Notes under the pieces: model-generated
Told to the model about the DNA's origin: nothing
Databases searched by the model: none
The model's input: only the letters and a program-made list of their open reading frames with translations
Made by a program: the position numbers and the translations under genes
Source: Lathyrus oleraceus
Taxonomy: Eukaryota; Streptophyta; Magnoliopsida; Fabales; Fabaceae
NCBI RefSeq assembly: GCF_024323335.1
Contig: NC_066581.1
Location: 29,694,699 to 29,758,698, forward strand
Direction: 5' to 3'
DNA length: 64,000 bases
Shown here: positions 43,491 to 54,699 of the stretch, in pieces
How positions within the stretch are numbered: position 1 is the first letter of the stretch
Layout of the letters: every line of letters begins with the position of its first letter

Positions 43491-44886
43491 AGTAATAAAA
43501 ACCTGCTCCAATCGGAGGGTTGAATAAATTGCAAAGCGAAAATGAAAATGGCGGCAGGACTAACTTCCTTCCAAAGTGCTCCAAACTCGATTACAGACTC
43601 GATCACATACTTGATTACACAATTGTGGTAATACTCCAATGCGAAGCGATTACCACTTTAAAATACTGAATATATGCCTAAGTGAAACAAAGTTGCTCTG
43701 AGTTTGCCTCTGCTCTAAGTTTGGATGATTGAAAAAGTGATTTCGAGTTTCTATTTATAAGCAAGTAAAAAGATGGAAATGACAAGGATGCCCTTCAACT
43801 TGAAAATGGGAGGGAAAAATTTTCCTCTTGTGGCGCCCGCCACAAGGCCAATCTGAGGTGCCTTAGTGGAAGTAGTGGGGAACTTGGCAGTTGAGGGAGG
43901 TTGAGCTTGGACACGTCATGGCAGGGTCTATGGCGCCAGCCATGGTGGAAGCCACAAGTACAAAATGCTGAATTTTAGGATTTTTAGCTCTTTTTCGCTC
44001 CTTTTCTCGATCGGGGCTCCGATTAAAGTAAAAATCTGAAAACAAAGAAAAACATAGTAATAACACAACAAAATAACAATAAAACAACTAGAATGCATGT
44101 GAAATCGGAGTCGAAAATACGATAAATTTCAGTGTTATCAACTTGCAAAAGAAAGAGAAGAGGATTAGAGGGAGATCAAGGAGATTAAGAGCAAGAATCA
44201 GAAACTAGAATCAAAGCAAGGAATTAAATACAAGGAAGGGGACTCAACCTAATTCGATTACGGCAGGGAAGGTAAAGATTTCTCTGACCCAATAAATATG
44301 TGATTGTATGTGATTAATTTTGAGAAGTTGGCTTAGGGTTTAGAAATTTTGTTGTGTGATTTATTGTTTAAAGGGTTGATTGGGGTTTAGGGTGGGCTGA
44401 CTTATGGATCAACTAGGGTTTGAGGTTTATCTGGATAGGTTTATGATATTTTTGGGTTTAAGTTAGGGTTAGGGTTCATATGATTCATAGTTTCTAGGTT
44501 TGGGTTAGGGTTCATGTTGAACCTAGGTTAGAATTCTAAGGGTTTGAGGTTAGGGTTGAAGGTTTGAGGGGTTTTTGTGTTGGGAATTTAAAGGTTCGAA
44601 GATCCCAGATGATATTCAATCGCAGATCTAGATTTGACAGAGTCTGTGATTGGATTTTGGGTTAATGTTCATCATTTGGATGAACATTGGTTGAAGGTAT
44701 GAAGGTTCTAGTTGAGTATCAACCAGAAACCTGGGTGTTACAATGGTTTTAGGGGCGGTGTCGGGGTTTGGTAGTGGCCGGAGGGGAAGAGAGATAGAGA
44801 GGATTAGAGAGAACGAGAGAGAGTGGAATGAAGAGAGAGAAGAGAAGGGAAGAAATGAAATATGTTGAAGAAGGTTTCATTAAATA

Positions 44887-44903
44887 CCCCCCCCCCCCCC
44901 CCC
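44887..44903 (+). repeat. C17 homopolymer
   Basis: Seventeen consecutive C, flanked by TAAATA and GAGTTGG. Confidence 0.95.
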
Positions 44904-45572
44904 GAGTTGGATCCATGTCACATCACGTGGTTCATTCTGAACCAATCATTTCAATGACTCACTTAGACCACTATGCGCGCGTGTGTACCAGGTTCCCTTG
45001 TTGACTTTGCATCCCAATCCTTCATTCTGCATACTTTGACCAGTAGTCCACATTTAGGCCCTTGATTGCATTTCACGTGATCCCTCAGATCATGATTAGG
45101 AGGTCTAGAGAGAGTCAACCGTTGACTCTCTCCCTCCATGGACTTCCCCCTCAGCGTAGGCTAAATGAAAATGGGTCTATTTCCAATTGCTTTCCACACC
45201 CCTCTCAAAAACTCAGTTTTATTTCAGTATAAAACACACTCCCTGTGTCTTCTTTTCTATTTGTTTTATTTATTTTATTTTCTTAATAAATAATATCATT
45301 AACTTATTTTTATTATTAGAAATTAATCAATAATTGATTAAACTAGTTAATAATTAATTTTTAGTAATTAAGGGTTTATTTTATTTTCATCAATAAATAA
45401 AAAATACAAAAAAACTTGTTTTATGATTAGGGTTTATTAGGATAATTTCATAATTAATTTTAGGGTTAAGACTTGGACATTATTAGGGTTAATTAGGGTT
45501 TAATCAAGATAATATTTATCCTTCTTTCGCTAATTAATTATGTTTAATACTTTCTCCAATGAAATTAATTAT

Positions 45573-45702
<130 letters not shown>

Positions 45703-46311
45703 CATTTAATTTAATTTCTAATTAAATTAGTTATAACATTTTTGCAATTAACAAGTTAACTAAAATCAATTCCACACATTCAAATTTAAGTCCTCTGCTC
45801 TTATGCATTGAGGCATTTTAAAATCAAATACTTTCTCCATCCCCGATGCGTTGAAAACTTTTCAAAATCTAAAATCAACAAGCACACAACACTTTTCTAG
45901 CCGAACTACAGTACTTTGATCTCACATAATGCTTGAGGTTACGTATGAACAGAGTTATAACACTTAGGCGAGTGCAATTATAAAAAAAAACTTTTTTTTA
46001 GGTCCCTTTTATAATTAAATCATATCTTTTCTTAAAAATGAAATAAAACAATTTTCTTGTAAATATGTAATAAGTAACTACACAAGAGTAAGTAACAAGC
46101 AAGCTTCCCTTAGACGAACATACTAACCCTAGATTTAGAGGAGGATTCTATTGAGAACACTGAAAGTGAGGGGTGCCTAATACATTCCCCTTACTTAATC
46201 GACTCCCGAATCTTAGTCTCTCACCCTTAACATTAAGTTTTATCATTATTTACTCGTTCCTTAGGAACAAATAAAGGATGATGTTGACTCTGTAATTTTC
46301 CAGCAGCGACA

Positions 46312-48600
46312 TTCTTGATAACTATATCACCAGGTCCTTCAAGAACTATTCCTGCACCACTTCCCTTAATGTTGGAGGCGCCATTGACGGATAAAGTCTA
46401 ATAAAGGAGGGGGGGGATCATCATCTATGGGCGAATTAAGTTTAGCTATGAAGTCGGCTAGGGCTTGATATTTGATGTTTCCCATAGGGATGTACTAGAT
46501 GTTGTATTCAGAGAGTTGTACTACCCATGATACCATTCTTCCTGCCAAGCTGGGTTTTTCCAGAACTTGTTGGATGAGATAATTGGTTTTTACCAGGATG
46601 GTGTGCCCATGGAAGTACAACCTGAGTTTTATTTCCTCAAAGACAACGACCAAAAAGAGTTTCTCAATCTTCTAGTAGTGTGTCTCGGCACCTTTGAACA
46701 TTTTGCTTACGAAATACACATGTATATCCGCCTTGTGTACTTCTTGGACGAGTATTGAACACATCGACATTCAGTGACTGAGAGATAGAGGAGAAAATAT
46801 GAGTCTTCCTTTGTGAGAGTGAGGATCGAGGGCAATGTGAGGAACTCATTTACCTTGGTGAAATCCTCATCACGCTCAATGATTCATTTGAACTTTTCTT
46901 TTTTCCTTAGGGCGACAAAGAAAATGAAAGCTTTGTCGCATACACAGGAGAGGAAGCGAGATAGAGAGGCAAGTTATCTAGTAAGTTGTTGTACTTCCTT
47001 CACGCTCATGGGATACCTCATGTCGATGACCGTTTGGCACTTGTTTGGATTGGCCTTAATGCCTCTCCTTGTTAGCATAAAACCAAGAAATTACCCCGCT
47101 TGTACTTTGAAGGAGCACTTGGCAGGATTTAGGCGCATATCGTACCTCCTTGTCGATTATAAGATGTCCTTCAGGTCATCAGCGTGACTATGTTCCTCCC
47201 ATGTTTTAATGATCATGTAGTTAACATATACCTCCAGATTTTGTCCTATCTGATGGATGAAAATTGCATTCATGAGTCACTGGTATGTGGCCCCAGTGTT
47301 CTTGAGGTTGAATGGCATGACATTGTAGTAGTAATTGTCATGGTTCGACATGAAGGAATTATTGGGCACGTCGAAGGGATCCGTTTGGATCCGATTGTAT
47401 ACCAAGTAGGCATCCATGAAACTTAACATACGGTAACCTTAATACTTGTCGATTAAATGCTCGATGTCTGGCAGCGAATACAAATCCTTGGGGAAAACGA
47501 CACCCAAATCTGTGAAAACTACACACATGTGCCATTTATTATTGGCTTTTTGTGCTAGGAATACGTTAGTTATCCAGGTATGGTATTTTGATTCTGTGAT
47601 AAATCCAACGTTAGATAGTTTTCCACCCCTTCATCAATGGCATGCCTCATTTCCTCACCTACCTTCCATTTTCTCTACGTCATTGTTTTGGTTGAGGAAT
47701 GGATGGCAAGGCGAAGTCTTATGACTTTTATGTATATACTTGGCATATGTGAGGGCCCCCGTGTGAACATGTCTACATTCTTTTTAATTTGATCGACTAG
47801 CTCTCGCTCCTCCCCAAACAAACAAGGAAGTGCCTATCTTTGTAACTTGATGGGAGTGAGGACCTATCTATACTTCCATCAAATCTTCTATAGGCTTGAG
47901 TCTTTCCTCCTTTGCACCCAATTAGGGGTCCCAACCCCTAGAGTTAGTATTTGGAACTTTGGAAGGATGGGCATCAACCAATGCAAGCTCTTCTCTGGAT
48001 GCCTCAAGGCTGCTCAAATAGCATTCACGAGCCACTTCTTGATCTCCTCGGATGGTTCATGCTCTTCCATTTAGGAATGGATATTTCAAGGTTAAATATC
48101 GGGTGGATACGACCTCTCCCGGGGTATTGATGTTCGGGCGCCCCAAGATGATATTGTAAGATGACATGGTATCTACGATGAGGTAGTTAACGTCAATGGT
48201 CTTGGTGTTATCTCCCCCATCGCATGTGTTTTTAAGTTCATATAGCCCATTATTTGTACATGTTCGCCCAATAATCCTGTCATAAATTTGTTGAACCTCT
48301 GTACGTCCTCCAGATTTAGTTGTAACTTCTGGAAGACATCCCAAAACAGGACATCGACGAAGCTATCCAGATCCATCAACACTTGCTTGATATCCCGACT
48401 CCGATGTTTAACGGTTATGAACAAGGGATCATTGTCACGAGGGTTGGTTTCCAGGGCATTTTCTTTGGAGAAAACGATGTTAACCCTTGCCATTCCTATG
48501 GTGTTTCCAGAAAAACACATGGATATGACGTTTATTGCGAACACCTGATTTACATATCTTCTTCGGGCGACCCTAGAGAGGCCCCTCCTAGAGATACCTC
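46312..48600 (-). pseudogene. Decayed Tat-lineage gypsy pol (protease, RT, RNase H)
   Basis: Read on the - strand. Protease at 48545-48060: LMDLDSFVDVLFWDVFQKL (DLDS in place of DTGS) and SYNIILGRPNINTPGEVVST. RT at about 47490-46900: AYLVYNRIQTDP, YYYNVMPFNLKNTGATYQ, and VYVNYMI where YVDDMI is expected. RNase H at about 46560-46312: QALADFIAKLNSP then LSVNGASNIKGSGAGIVLEG, the second, archaeal-type RNase H of the Tat lineage. Many stops and frame changes. The LTR end at 46311 cuts the RNase H; integrase is missing. Confidence 0.82.
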
Positions 48601-49285
48601 TGACTATGGTGTTGGCTTCGTGACATCAGACCTTGTTAGTCATCTCCATAAAAGGGGATGGAATAGTTAGAGGGAAATGTGTGGCTCAAGTTAGTTTTAT
48701 CGGGGACCAATGGTGGGCGGCACTATACTGGTAAAAAAGTACAAATGTGTACTCCCCCTGCAAGGGCAGGGAGGCACAAATGCCTTAGTAGGTGTATAAC
48801 ACATTTGGGTGGTGAGGACTTGCTCACAGCGGCGAGAAGCCTTGTACGGTGGTTTTTTAGACTATTTTAGTGACCAACCCATGTGAGGTGAGAGGTTATA
48901 TTGGCAGTCTGTGCTACAAGAGTTACATGAGGGCGGTTACGATAGTCGTGTGTCATGGTTACAAGGAGTGTGATGCTCTTTTATGTAGTAGAATATGGGT
49001 ATGAATTAGAGTTTGTCCTCTTTCCATTTGAAGGATGGTGCATTTATAAGGGTCTCTAAGACCTAATATTTCCTTGGGAAATGCCACCGCCCACATGGGT
49101 TAGTAACGACTCTTACTTTCATCGTTATTTTCGTCTTATCCAAGACACGTCTTATCCCATATTTTCCTCGAGTATGGGTGATGGAAGACTCACGGGCGAG
49201 GTAATATCTTCCTATATGCGAACTTTCGTCGTCGCCTCTTCTAAGGAGGTCCTAGGGCGTAGCCCTAGGCAAGGCCTTTTGTAAA
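48601..49285 (-). mobile_element. 5' LTR and leader remnant of the decayed gypsy element
   Basis: The - strand from about 49285 reads like an LTR: a CTTGCCTAGGGCTACGCCCTAGG inverted repeat region at about 49270-49247, TATAAATGC at about 49041 as probable promoter, and an end somewhere near 48880. No clear PBS was found. Gag is absent between here and the protease, implying a deletion. Confidence 0.5.
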
Positions 49286-49429
49286 TATAACACAATAATT
49301 TTCCTATTTTTTGTGCGCTTTATATTCCATCTTTCTTACTTTGTAATCAATTTTTTCCTTTAATTTATAAGTCTTTTTTTCCATAATATATGAATTTTAT
49401 TTTCTTATCTATCTTATGTGATAAAGCCT

Positions 49430-49718
49430 GAAAAAACTGGGCGGGGCGGGACGAGCATAGTTGAGGGTGCATGCATAAAATTGGCCCGTACCGCAAAAAA
49501 ATGAGGGTGGGGCAAGGAGGGCCCGCATGCACTCTATATTTTAAGCCTAAAATTATAAAAAATTATGTTAATGTTCGGCCCCACAAAAGCCCAAAAAGTG
49601 AGACGAGCAGCGCGAGTATATTAAAGGGTGTGAGTCTAAAACCTTGAATTTTCTCGCGAAAAAGTGCAGGCAAAACGGACATGTCCGACGGGTCGGACCC
49701 ATTTTGCCACCCTTATAG
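49430..49718. mobile_element. Possible hAT-type MITE
   Basis: The right end …GGGTCGGACCCATTTTGCCA then CCCTTA resembles the GGGTGGCAAAATGGG ends of plant hAT MITEs, and the interior is rich in GGGCGGGGCGGG and GGCCCG. A matching left end is poor, so the borders are approximate. Confidence 0.35.
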
Positions 49719-49739
49719 GGTGGCAACAATTTTTGGCTA

Positions 49740-50545
49740 ACATAATCAACAAAGGAAGGGATATCATGACATACTAGCTCAAAATGTTTCAAATATTGCT
49801 CATATCAAACACTCTATTTGAATACATGATCTTATTACATAAGTACATCACATGATCTTGTCTATTAACCTCAACAAACTCCTTATACTTTGCACCAATA
49901 GTTTTCGTAACATGGATAATATACATAAGAGGTGGACCGAGGATGAGAAAATAACTTCAATGACATTCATCGGGGCAAGTTCCCGATCAATCACCATGAC
50001 CTTGGGAAACAATTTCTCAGATGTGAACAACTCATCAGCTTCTCCAGTGCCCCATGTGAAATTTGACTCCCTTTCATGTTCTAAGTAAGCAAACCCAACA
50101 GAGAATGTCAACTTAGTTCATGTAACACCAACATCTCAAGTAGTGATAGCATATACCTATTTGTTTTATATGTGCAATCAAAGATCAAAACCAAATAAAA
50201 TATATTAAAAAAACTTCACTAAATCAATATGTGTCCAAAATATATCACCCACAATGTTAAAATCATGTATGTTTCTAGCCTAGCACAAATACTTCTCATT
50301 ATGAATTAATCTCAACAAATATTGGATTTCAGTGAATGAACCTTTAATAGTAAACATGTATCTAACTTTGACTTTATATATTTTCTTGACACTTGTTAGA
50401 TTCTCAACATTCGTATATTTCAATGCACTTATTATGTACCTCGACGCCATGTTGTACTTTGTCATATCATTCACAAACTATCTTTCTTCAAATCTTAGAC
50501 AATTTAGTGTGTCGCAGCCGTCTAAATCCTCAGCTAAACGGTGAT
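49740..50545 (-). pseudogene. MULE/FAR1-type transposase relic
   Basis: On the - strand: HNHRLAEDLDGCDTLNCLRF (about 50540), NVENLTSVKKIYKVKVRYM and FTEIQYLLRLIHNEKY (50470-50285), FSVGFAYLEHERESNFTW (50105), KVMVIDRELAPMNVIEVIF (about 49990). These match the zinc-finger and transposase regions of FAR1-related/Mutator-like proteins as I know them. It is split by stops and missing segments, notably around 50112-50275. No terminal repeats found. Confidence 0.75.
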
Positions 50546-50996
50546 TATGAATTTCACATCTAATTTATGTTCCAACCATAATCACTTGACACATGAACTT
50601 AATTCTTAACTTCTAATTTCCCTTTGTTATTGTAATGAAAAGGTCGTTATTGATATTTTGAAATTACGAAGGATCATTACTTACCTTCTAATATTATGTA
50701 AATAAGTCATGTACAATTTGAGAGGTGTGACTCAAGGATCATTCTCACAAGACCAAAACAAGAAGCCCATGTCAAATAATTTGGGATTAATTTTTCTTAA
50801 AAAATAAATAAATAAAAAAGTTTCAAAACCCATTTTTCATTAAAATGAAAAAAGTAGAATAGAAATAGAATGGGTTACCTTATCCAAGCGTGTTTCCATC
50901 CCAACGGCATATTACGATGCTATGCTATCATCCACTCCTCAATTCAACTTCCCTGTCACTACAACCACCTTCCGTCAGTTAAACTAAACTCTAACA
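50546..50996. other. Gene-free stretch upstream of the rubredoxin gene
   Basis: AT-rich; contains an A-rich tract at 50795-50860. It should hold the promoter of the rubredoxin gene, but I see no convincing TATA box at a standard distance. Confidence 0.5.
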
Positions 50997-51536
50997 ATGG
51001 CTTCCACGTTTCATCTCTCAACTCCTTTCTCTCAAATCCACCCTCTCAAACCCAAACCCAAACCCTCCCTCTTCCACCTCTCCAAAACCCATCTCTCCCA
51101 CAATCTCAAACCCATCCACCCTCGAAAATTCACCATTAACTCCACCGACATTTCAAAAGAAGAAGAACAACAGCAACAACAAACTTCACCCGATTCCGAA
51201 AAGCTTCGCCTGGAAGAGAAATTCGCTGTGTTGAACACCGGAATCTACGAATGTCGTTCATGTGGGTATAAATACGATGAAGGTGTTGGTGACCCTTCGT
51301 ATCCCATTCCTCCTGGTTATCAGTTCGAGAAGCTTCCAGATGATTGGAGATGTCCTACTTGTGGTGCGGCGCAGAGTTTCTTTGAGAGCAAAAGTGTTGA
51401 GATTGCTGGGTTTGCTCAGAATCAACAGTATGGACTTGGTGGAAATTCTCTTACTTCTGGTCAGAAAACTGTGCTTATTTATGGTACTTTGTTGTTTTTC
51501 TTTGGGCTTTTTCTTAGTGGCTACTTCATACAATAG
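50997..51536 (+). CDS. RBD1: Plastid rubredoxin, thylakoid-anchored (RBD1-like)
   Basis: A 179-aa single-exon gene starting MASTFHLSTPF. Residues 1-47 are rich in Ser/Pro/Lys with no acidic residues, a chloroplast transit peptide. A Gln/Glu linker (55-75) follows, then the rubredoxin fold at about 80-130 with iron ligands Cys86, Cys89 (CRSCGYKYDEG), Cys119 and Cys122 (DDWRCPTCGA), and one transmembrane helix at about 158-177 (VLIYGTLLFFFGLFLSGYF). The layout matches the plant/algal rubredoxin RBD1 (relative of cyanobacterial RubA), required for photosystem II accumulation. The symbol rests on this architecture; the PDZ-bearing paralogue ENH1 is longer. ATG context ACAATGGCT is good. The frame is fully intact among dead transposons. 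Confidence 0.9.
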   Translation: MASTFHLSTPFSQIHPLKPKPKPSLFHLSKTHLSHNLKPIHPRKFTINSTDISKEEEQQQQQTSPDSEKLRLEEKFAVLNTGIYECRSCGYKYDEGVGDPSYPIPPGYQFEKLPDDWRCPTCGAAQSFFESKSVEIAGFAQNQQYGLGGNSLTSGQKTVLIYGTLLFFFGLFLSGYFIQ

Positions 51537-51988
51537 TTATTATTATCATTCTTTTTTGTTTCTGAATTTGTGTTGGATTTTATGCTTTGTTGGTCACAAG
51601 TGTATGTAATGTTGTCAATACTCAATAGTAAGAGCCAAGTATGAGGGTTATCAAACAATCATCTTACACATTACAAACCATTTCCTCTATAGAAATATGT
51701 CTATGGAAGGAAATTGGTATTGCAATACTGCAATTCAATCATTCTCTTAGAAACTGAAACTTCCTCTCTCTCTCTATGCTTGCAATTCAATCATCCTTTG
51801 ACTATGGTTGATTTGTTGTCTACAAGCAAATATCATGTTGTGTCCTAGGTATCTTCAATTCATCTAGCAATGTTCCTATTGGAGCCTTGCAATAGGAGTC
51901 AAAATAGCTAAACACTACTTTAATTCTTTGTTATTTTATAGTTAGCAGGATCCTATGATCAGTTGCACATAATTTCACATATATCTTA
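51537..51988. other. 3' flank of the rubredoxin gene
   Basis: 3' UTR-like for the first ~100 bp (T-rich, …TGTATGTAATGTTG at 51601). Beyond that nothing recognisable. Confidence 0.5.
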
Positions 51989-52285
51989 CTCTCTTCTTAA
52001 AATAAAAGTTATAAAAGTTTTTTAAAGTTGTTGCACACAAATTAAAAATAATAATGAATGAAAGAATAAATGTAATAATTTTGTAAAATTGTGCTTAATT
52101 GTTATTAGTTACACATATATTGTCATAAATATATAGTGAGATTTAATGACCGGAGAGGAATGTAAACAATATTAATTAGGGATAAAATTGGTACAAATGA
52201 ACTAATGTTGCATTGAGAAAGTAGAGAGACACTTATTTCTGGATATTTTTTATATTAAAAAGACATTTATTTTGAGACAGAGGAG
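51989..52285. mobile_element. Stowaway-like MITE (297 bp)
   Basis: Ends CTCTCTTCTTAAAATAAAAG and …TTATTTTGAGACAGAGGAG form an imperfect terminal inverted repeat of the Stowaway CTCCCTC type, flanked by TA on both sides (51987-51988, 52286-52287). AT-rich, non-coding. Stowaways are moved by Tc1/mariner transposases. Confidence 0.65.
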
Positions 52286-52760
52286 TAATTCTTTTAGCAG
52301 CTTTTAGATATGATACCTTGGTTGCTCTATGAATATGCTGATTGAAAAAGTATCTTAGCGAACTATGATTTGTTTGAAGAAAATGGCATTCACAAGCTCC
52401 TCGTTATCTTCTTAGCCATGTCTAGCTCCATATTCAATAGATGTAACAAATATATTGCAATTGACTATGTTGAATTTTTTAACACATCTTTTGCATATTT
52501 CTTCTAATGCAAGAAAACTCTTTTGCTTGTGTTTTTGAATTATATTCTCAAAAAGTAGGATAGATTTCCAACCAATGGTTTAAGTACTAAATTCTTAAAA
52601 AATTAAACGAAAACAACTTAATGGAAAAATCACTTAAATCTCAAATTGGGGCAAACAGTATACGGGGTTACAGTTCATATTTCTAACACAATCACGTGAT
52701 CCTTATTACATTTATTACGAGAACTTTGCATAAATTATAGAATATAGATAAAATTGGGCA
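52286..52760. other. Gene-free AT-rich stretch
   Basis: No coding signal or clear repeat found. Confidence 0.4.
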
Positions 52761-53851
52761 CTACCTGTTTTTGCTAGCGCATTGCCCCTATCGACGACGA
52801 ATAATCTGTCGGCTTTTGCATCGTCCGGTTATTCTTTGACGAGTCGTTACTTTTGCCTAACTATATGTTTTCTCAAATTCTTCCAAGAGCTTTTGTTGTT
52901 TTGGATTAGGTTGTTTAAAAATTTGTGCTCTGATATCGACACATATCCTTTCAGACTACGGTTGATACTTAAGAACCACTTATTTTCGTAACGAAGTTGA
53001 AATGCAAGAACTCATATTATAAAATAAGTTTAAATAAAATACTCGCAATCGATAGTAACAGATCATATGATAAGTCATGAAATAATCCCCATAACCCCTA
53101 GTCCCTAGAGAACTATTCATTCATGATCGCAATGGTATTCATCATCAAACTCATAACAATCAATCACAACAGATGAATAATATAAGGAAAATGAATTATA
53201 AAACCTAAATCATGAATAAACTTTGTTCCACAAATTGCACTCTTGAAGACTTGAGTTGCAAGAAAAATAGAACAAAAGATACATAGAAACTAGGAATGAA
53301 ATTTGGAATAAAAATTGGGATCCTAAACTCATAACAGACCATGAGTTTTATAGAAAAATAGTAAAAGTGCATAATATCTTTAGTTTGATGAGAATTATTC
53401 ATATTTGAGACAAATCAAATATTGCCTAAGAACCACAATTAAGAGAGAATCAACCTAATTAAGAAAACAAAACAATTGTGACAACTTTCGCTCGCCTCCC
53501 TGCTATGGCCCATGGCAGCCGCTACAGGTGGTTGTAGCAGGCCTCTGACTTTAGTACTAGGAAGCTTTCAGTGGGGCATCTAGGGCTTCTGCTGCTATGG
53601 TCCGTAGCAGCTGTTACGAGTGGTCGTAGCAACCCCCTCGTTTTTGTATGGGAAAAATGTCTTTTTGTCGTTTTGTCTCGTTTTGCTTGTCTTTGATCTC
53701 TCTTGTCTTGGATGCTCATTAGACCATGAAATTAGCAAGAAAGCACAAACCAAAGCATAAAACAAGATAATTGCTAGTAAATCGAACAAAATGTAGTAAA
53801 ATACTAAAGGAAAATCTACTAGAAATAACGATGCAAAGACCACTTATCAAT
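52761..53851 (-). mobile_element. Possible LTR-retrotransposon remnant (solo LTR?)
   Basis: The - strand starts TGATAAGTGGTCTTTGCATC at about 53850, a typical LTR-like start, and contains GC-rich words close to those of the Athila LTR (GCTACGGACCATAGCAGC, GTAGCGGCTGCCATGG at about 53500-53620). A precise 3' border and target duplication could not be placed. Confidence 0.35.
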
Positions 53852-54113
53852 GTTAAATGTAATTTACTTCAAATTCATTTGCATTTCATTTGAATATGTA
53901 TTTGTGTTTAGTTTAAGTTTGAGTTTCATTTGGGTCATTGTATAAAACTCAAATGAAGTTGCATTTGTAACAGAATTGAACTTTTGCAATTTTGAGTTTG
54001 AAAGTTAGTGACGCAATTATCTCTCTCTGCATCTGTTCATCATCTTCTTCATTCTTGTGCATTATTAAAGTAGTTTAGGTGTTAACTCCAACAATTAGAA
54101 TAAATTTTAAAAT

Positions 54114-54116
<3 letters not shown>

Positions 54117-54186
<70 letters not shown>
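54117..54186 (+). repeat. (GA)35 microsatellite
   Basis: About 70 bp of uninterrupted AG/GA, just beyond the copia LTR end. Confidence 0.97.
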
Positions 54187-54189
<3 letters not shown>

Positions 54190-54199
54190 GTGAAAATGA

Positions 54200-54657
54200 T
54201 GTCGAAATTATAAAGTATAATTGATTTCTTGATCGGTAAGAAACCTACAAGGATAGAAAAGAAGAAAACAATAACACAATGAATTTGGTTATAAACTGAT
54301 ATTCTTTACTTTCTCTTTGAAACAAGATTACAAGTGTTATAGAATAGCAAATAACCTCTCTCACCCTAATTAGGTTTTGCTTTATGCAATGATGAGAGAC
54401 TAGTATGTTATTTATAAGAAAACTAACATACTAAATTAATGGTCTTTTAGACACAAGTCCATTAAACAAGCTAACTTATAGAATAAGCTAACTTAAATAA
54501 TTTGGCACAACAAACAAGCCTAATTTGAAATGCTAACAATCCTAACATACCTCGACTATAGCATGTGAACAGACTTCGACGACATGCTAAGGTCATGTCG
54601 AATTGTCGAACCAAGAAGTTACCCTTCGACCATACTAGAGTTCGATCCAATATCTCA
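54200..54657 (-). mobile_element. 3' LTR of a decayed copia element
   Basis: On the - strand TGAGATATTGGATCG…TTTCGACA, 458 bp, directly after a purine-rich AAGGTGGAGAT tract at about 54658-54672, the usual copia PPT. The assignment follows from its position downstream of copia RNase H. Confidence 0.6.
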
Positions 54658-54699
54658 CGAATCTCCACCTTGGAACAAACTCTATAACATCATGGGAAC

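Larger units (their letters stand above)
7741..44140 (-). mobile_element. Athila-type Ty3/gypsy element, interrupted by an Ogre and a CACTA
   Basis: Read on the - strand: 5' LTR 44140-38343 (TGATAACACTG…ACGCATCA), a tRNA-Asp-type PBS, gag, protease, RT, RNase H, integrase, then two env-position ORFs. The 3' LTR is missing; the copia LTR lies at 7740 and the rest is outside the window. The second Ogre removes 11357-32988 from the integrase C-terminus, and a CACTA splits the LTR. Without insertions about 10.7 kb of Athila remains. Frameshifts and stops in gag-pol show it is dead. Lineage is called from the PBS, the DLGAS protease motif, the CEICGTKGHQSAEC knuckle and the env-position ORF type. 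Confidence 0.85.
38343..44140 (-). mobile_element. Athila 5' LTR, split by a CACTA
   Basis: On the - strand it runs from TGATAACACTG at 44140 to …ACGCATCA at 38343. Without the CACTA and its 3-bp duplication it is about 1.7 kb. It holds a 28-bp minisatellite (43256-43490), a perfect hairpin CTTGTGGCGCCCGCCACAAG at 43827-43846 and a related one at 43928-43945. Confidence 0.85.

Noticed and set aside
43185..43639. Three overlapping frames with FTLFIF/SHSLYFIY repeats, resembling a membrane protein
   Set aside because: All come from the 28-bp minisatellite read in three frames.
44735..44744. LTR border GGGTGTTACA (TGTAACACCC on the - strand)
   Set aside because: No partner end, PPT or duplication found, so I did not annotate a separate element.
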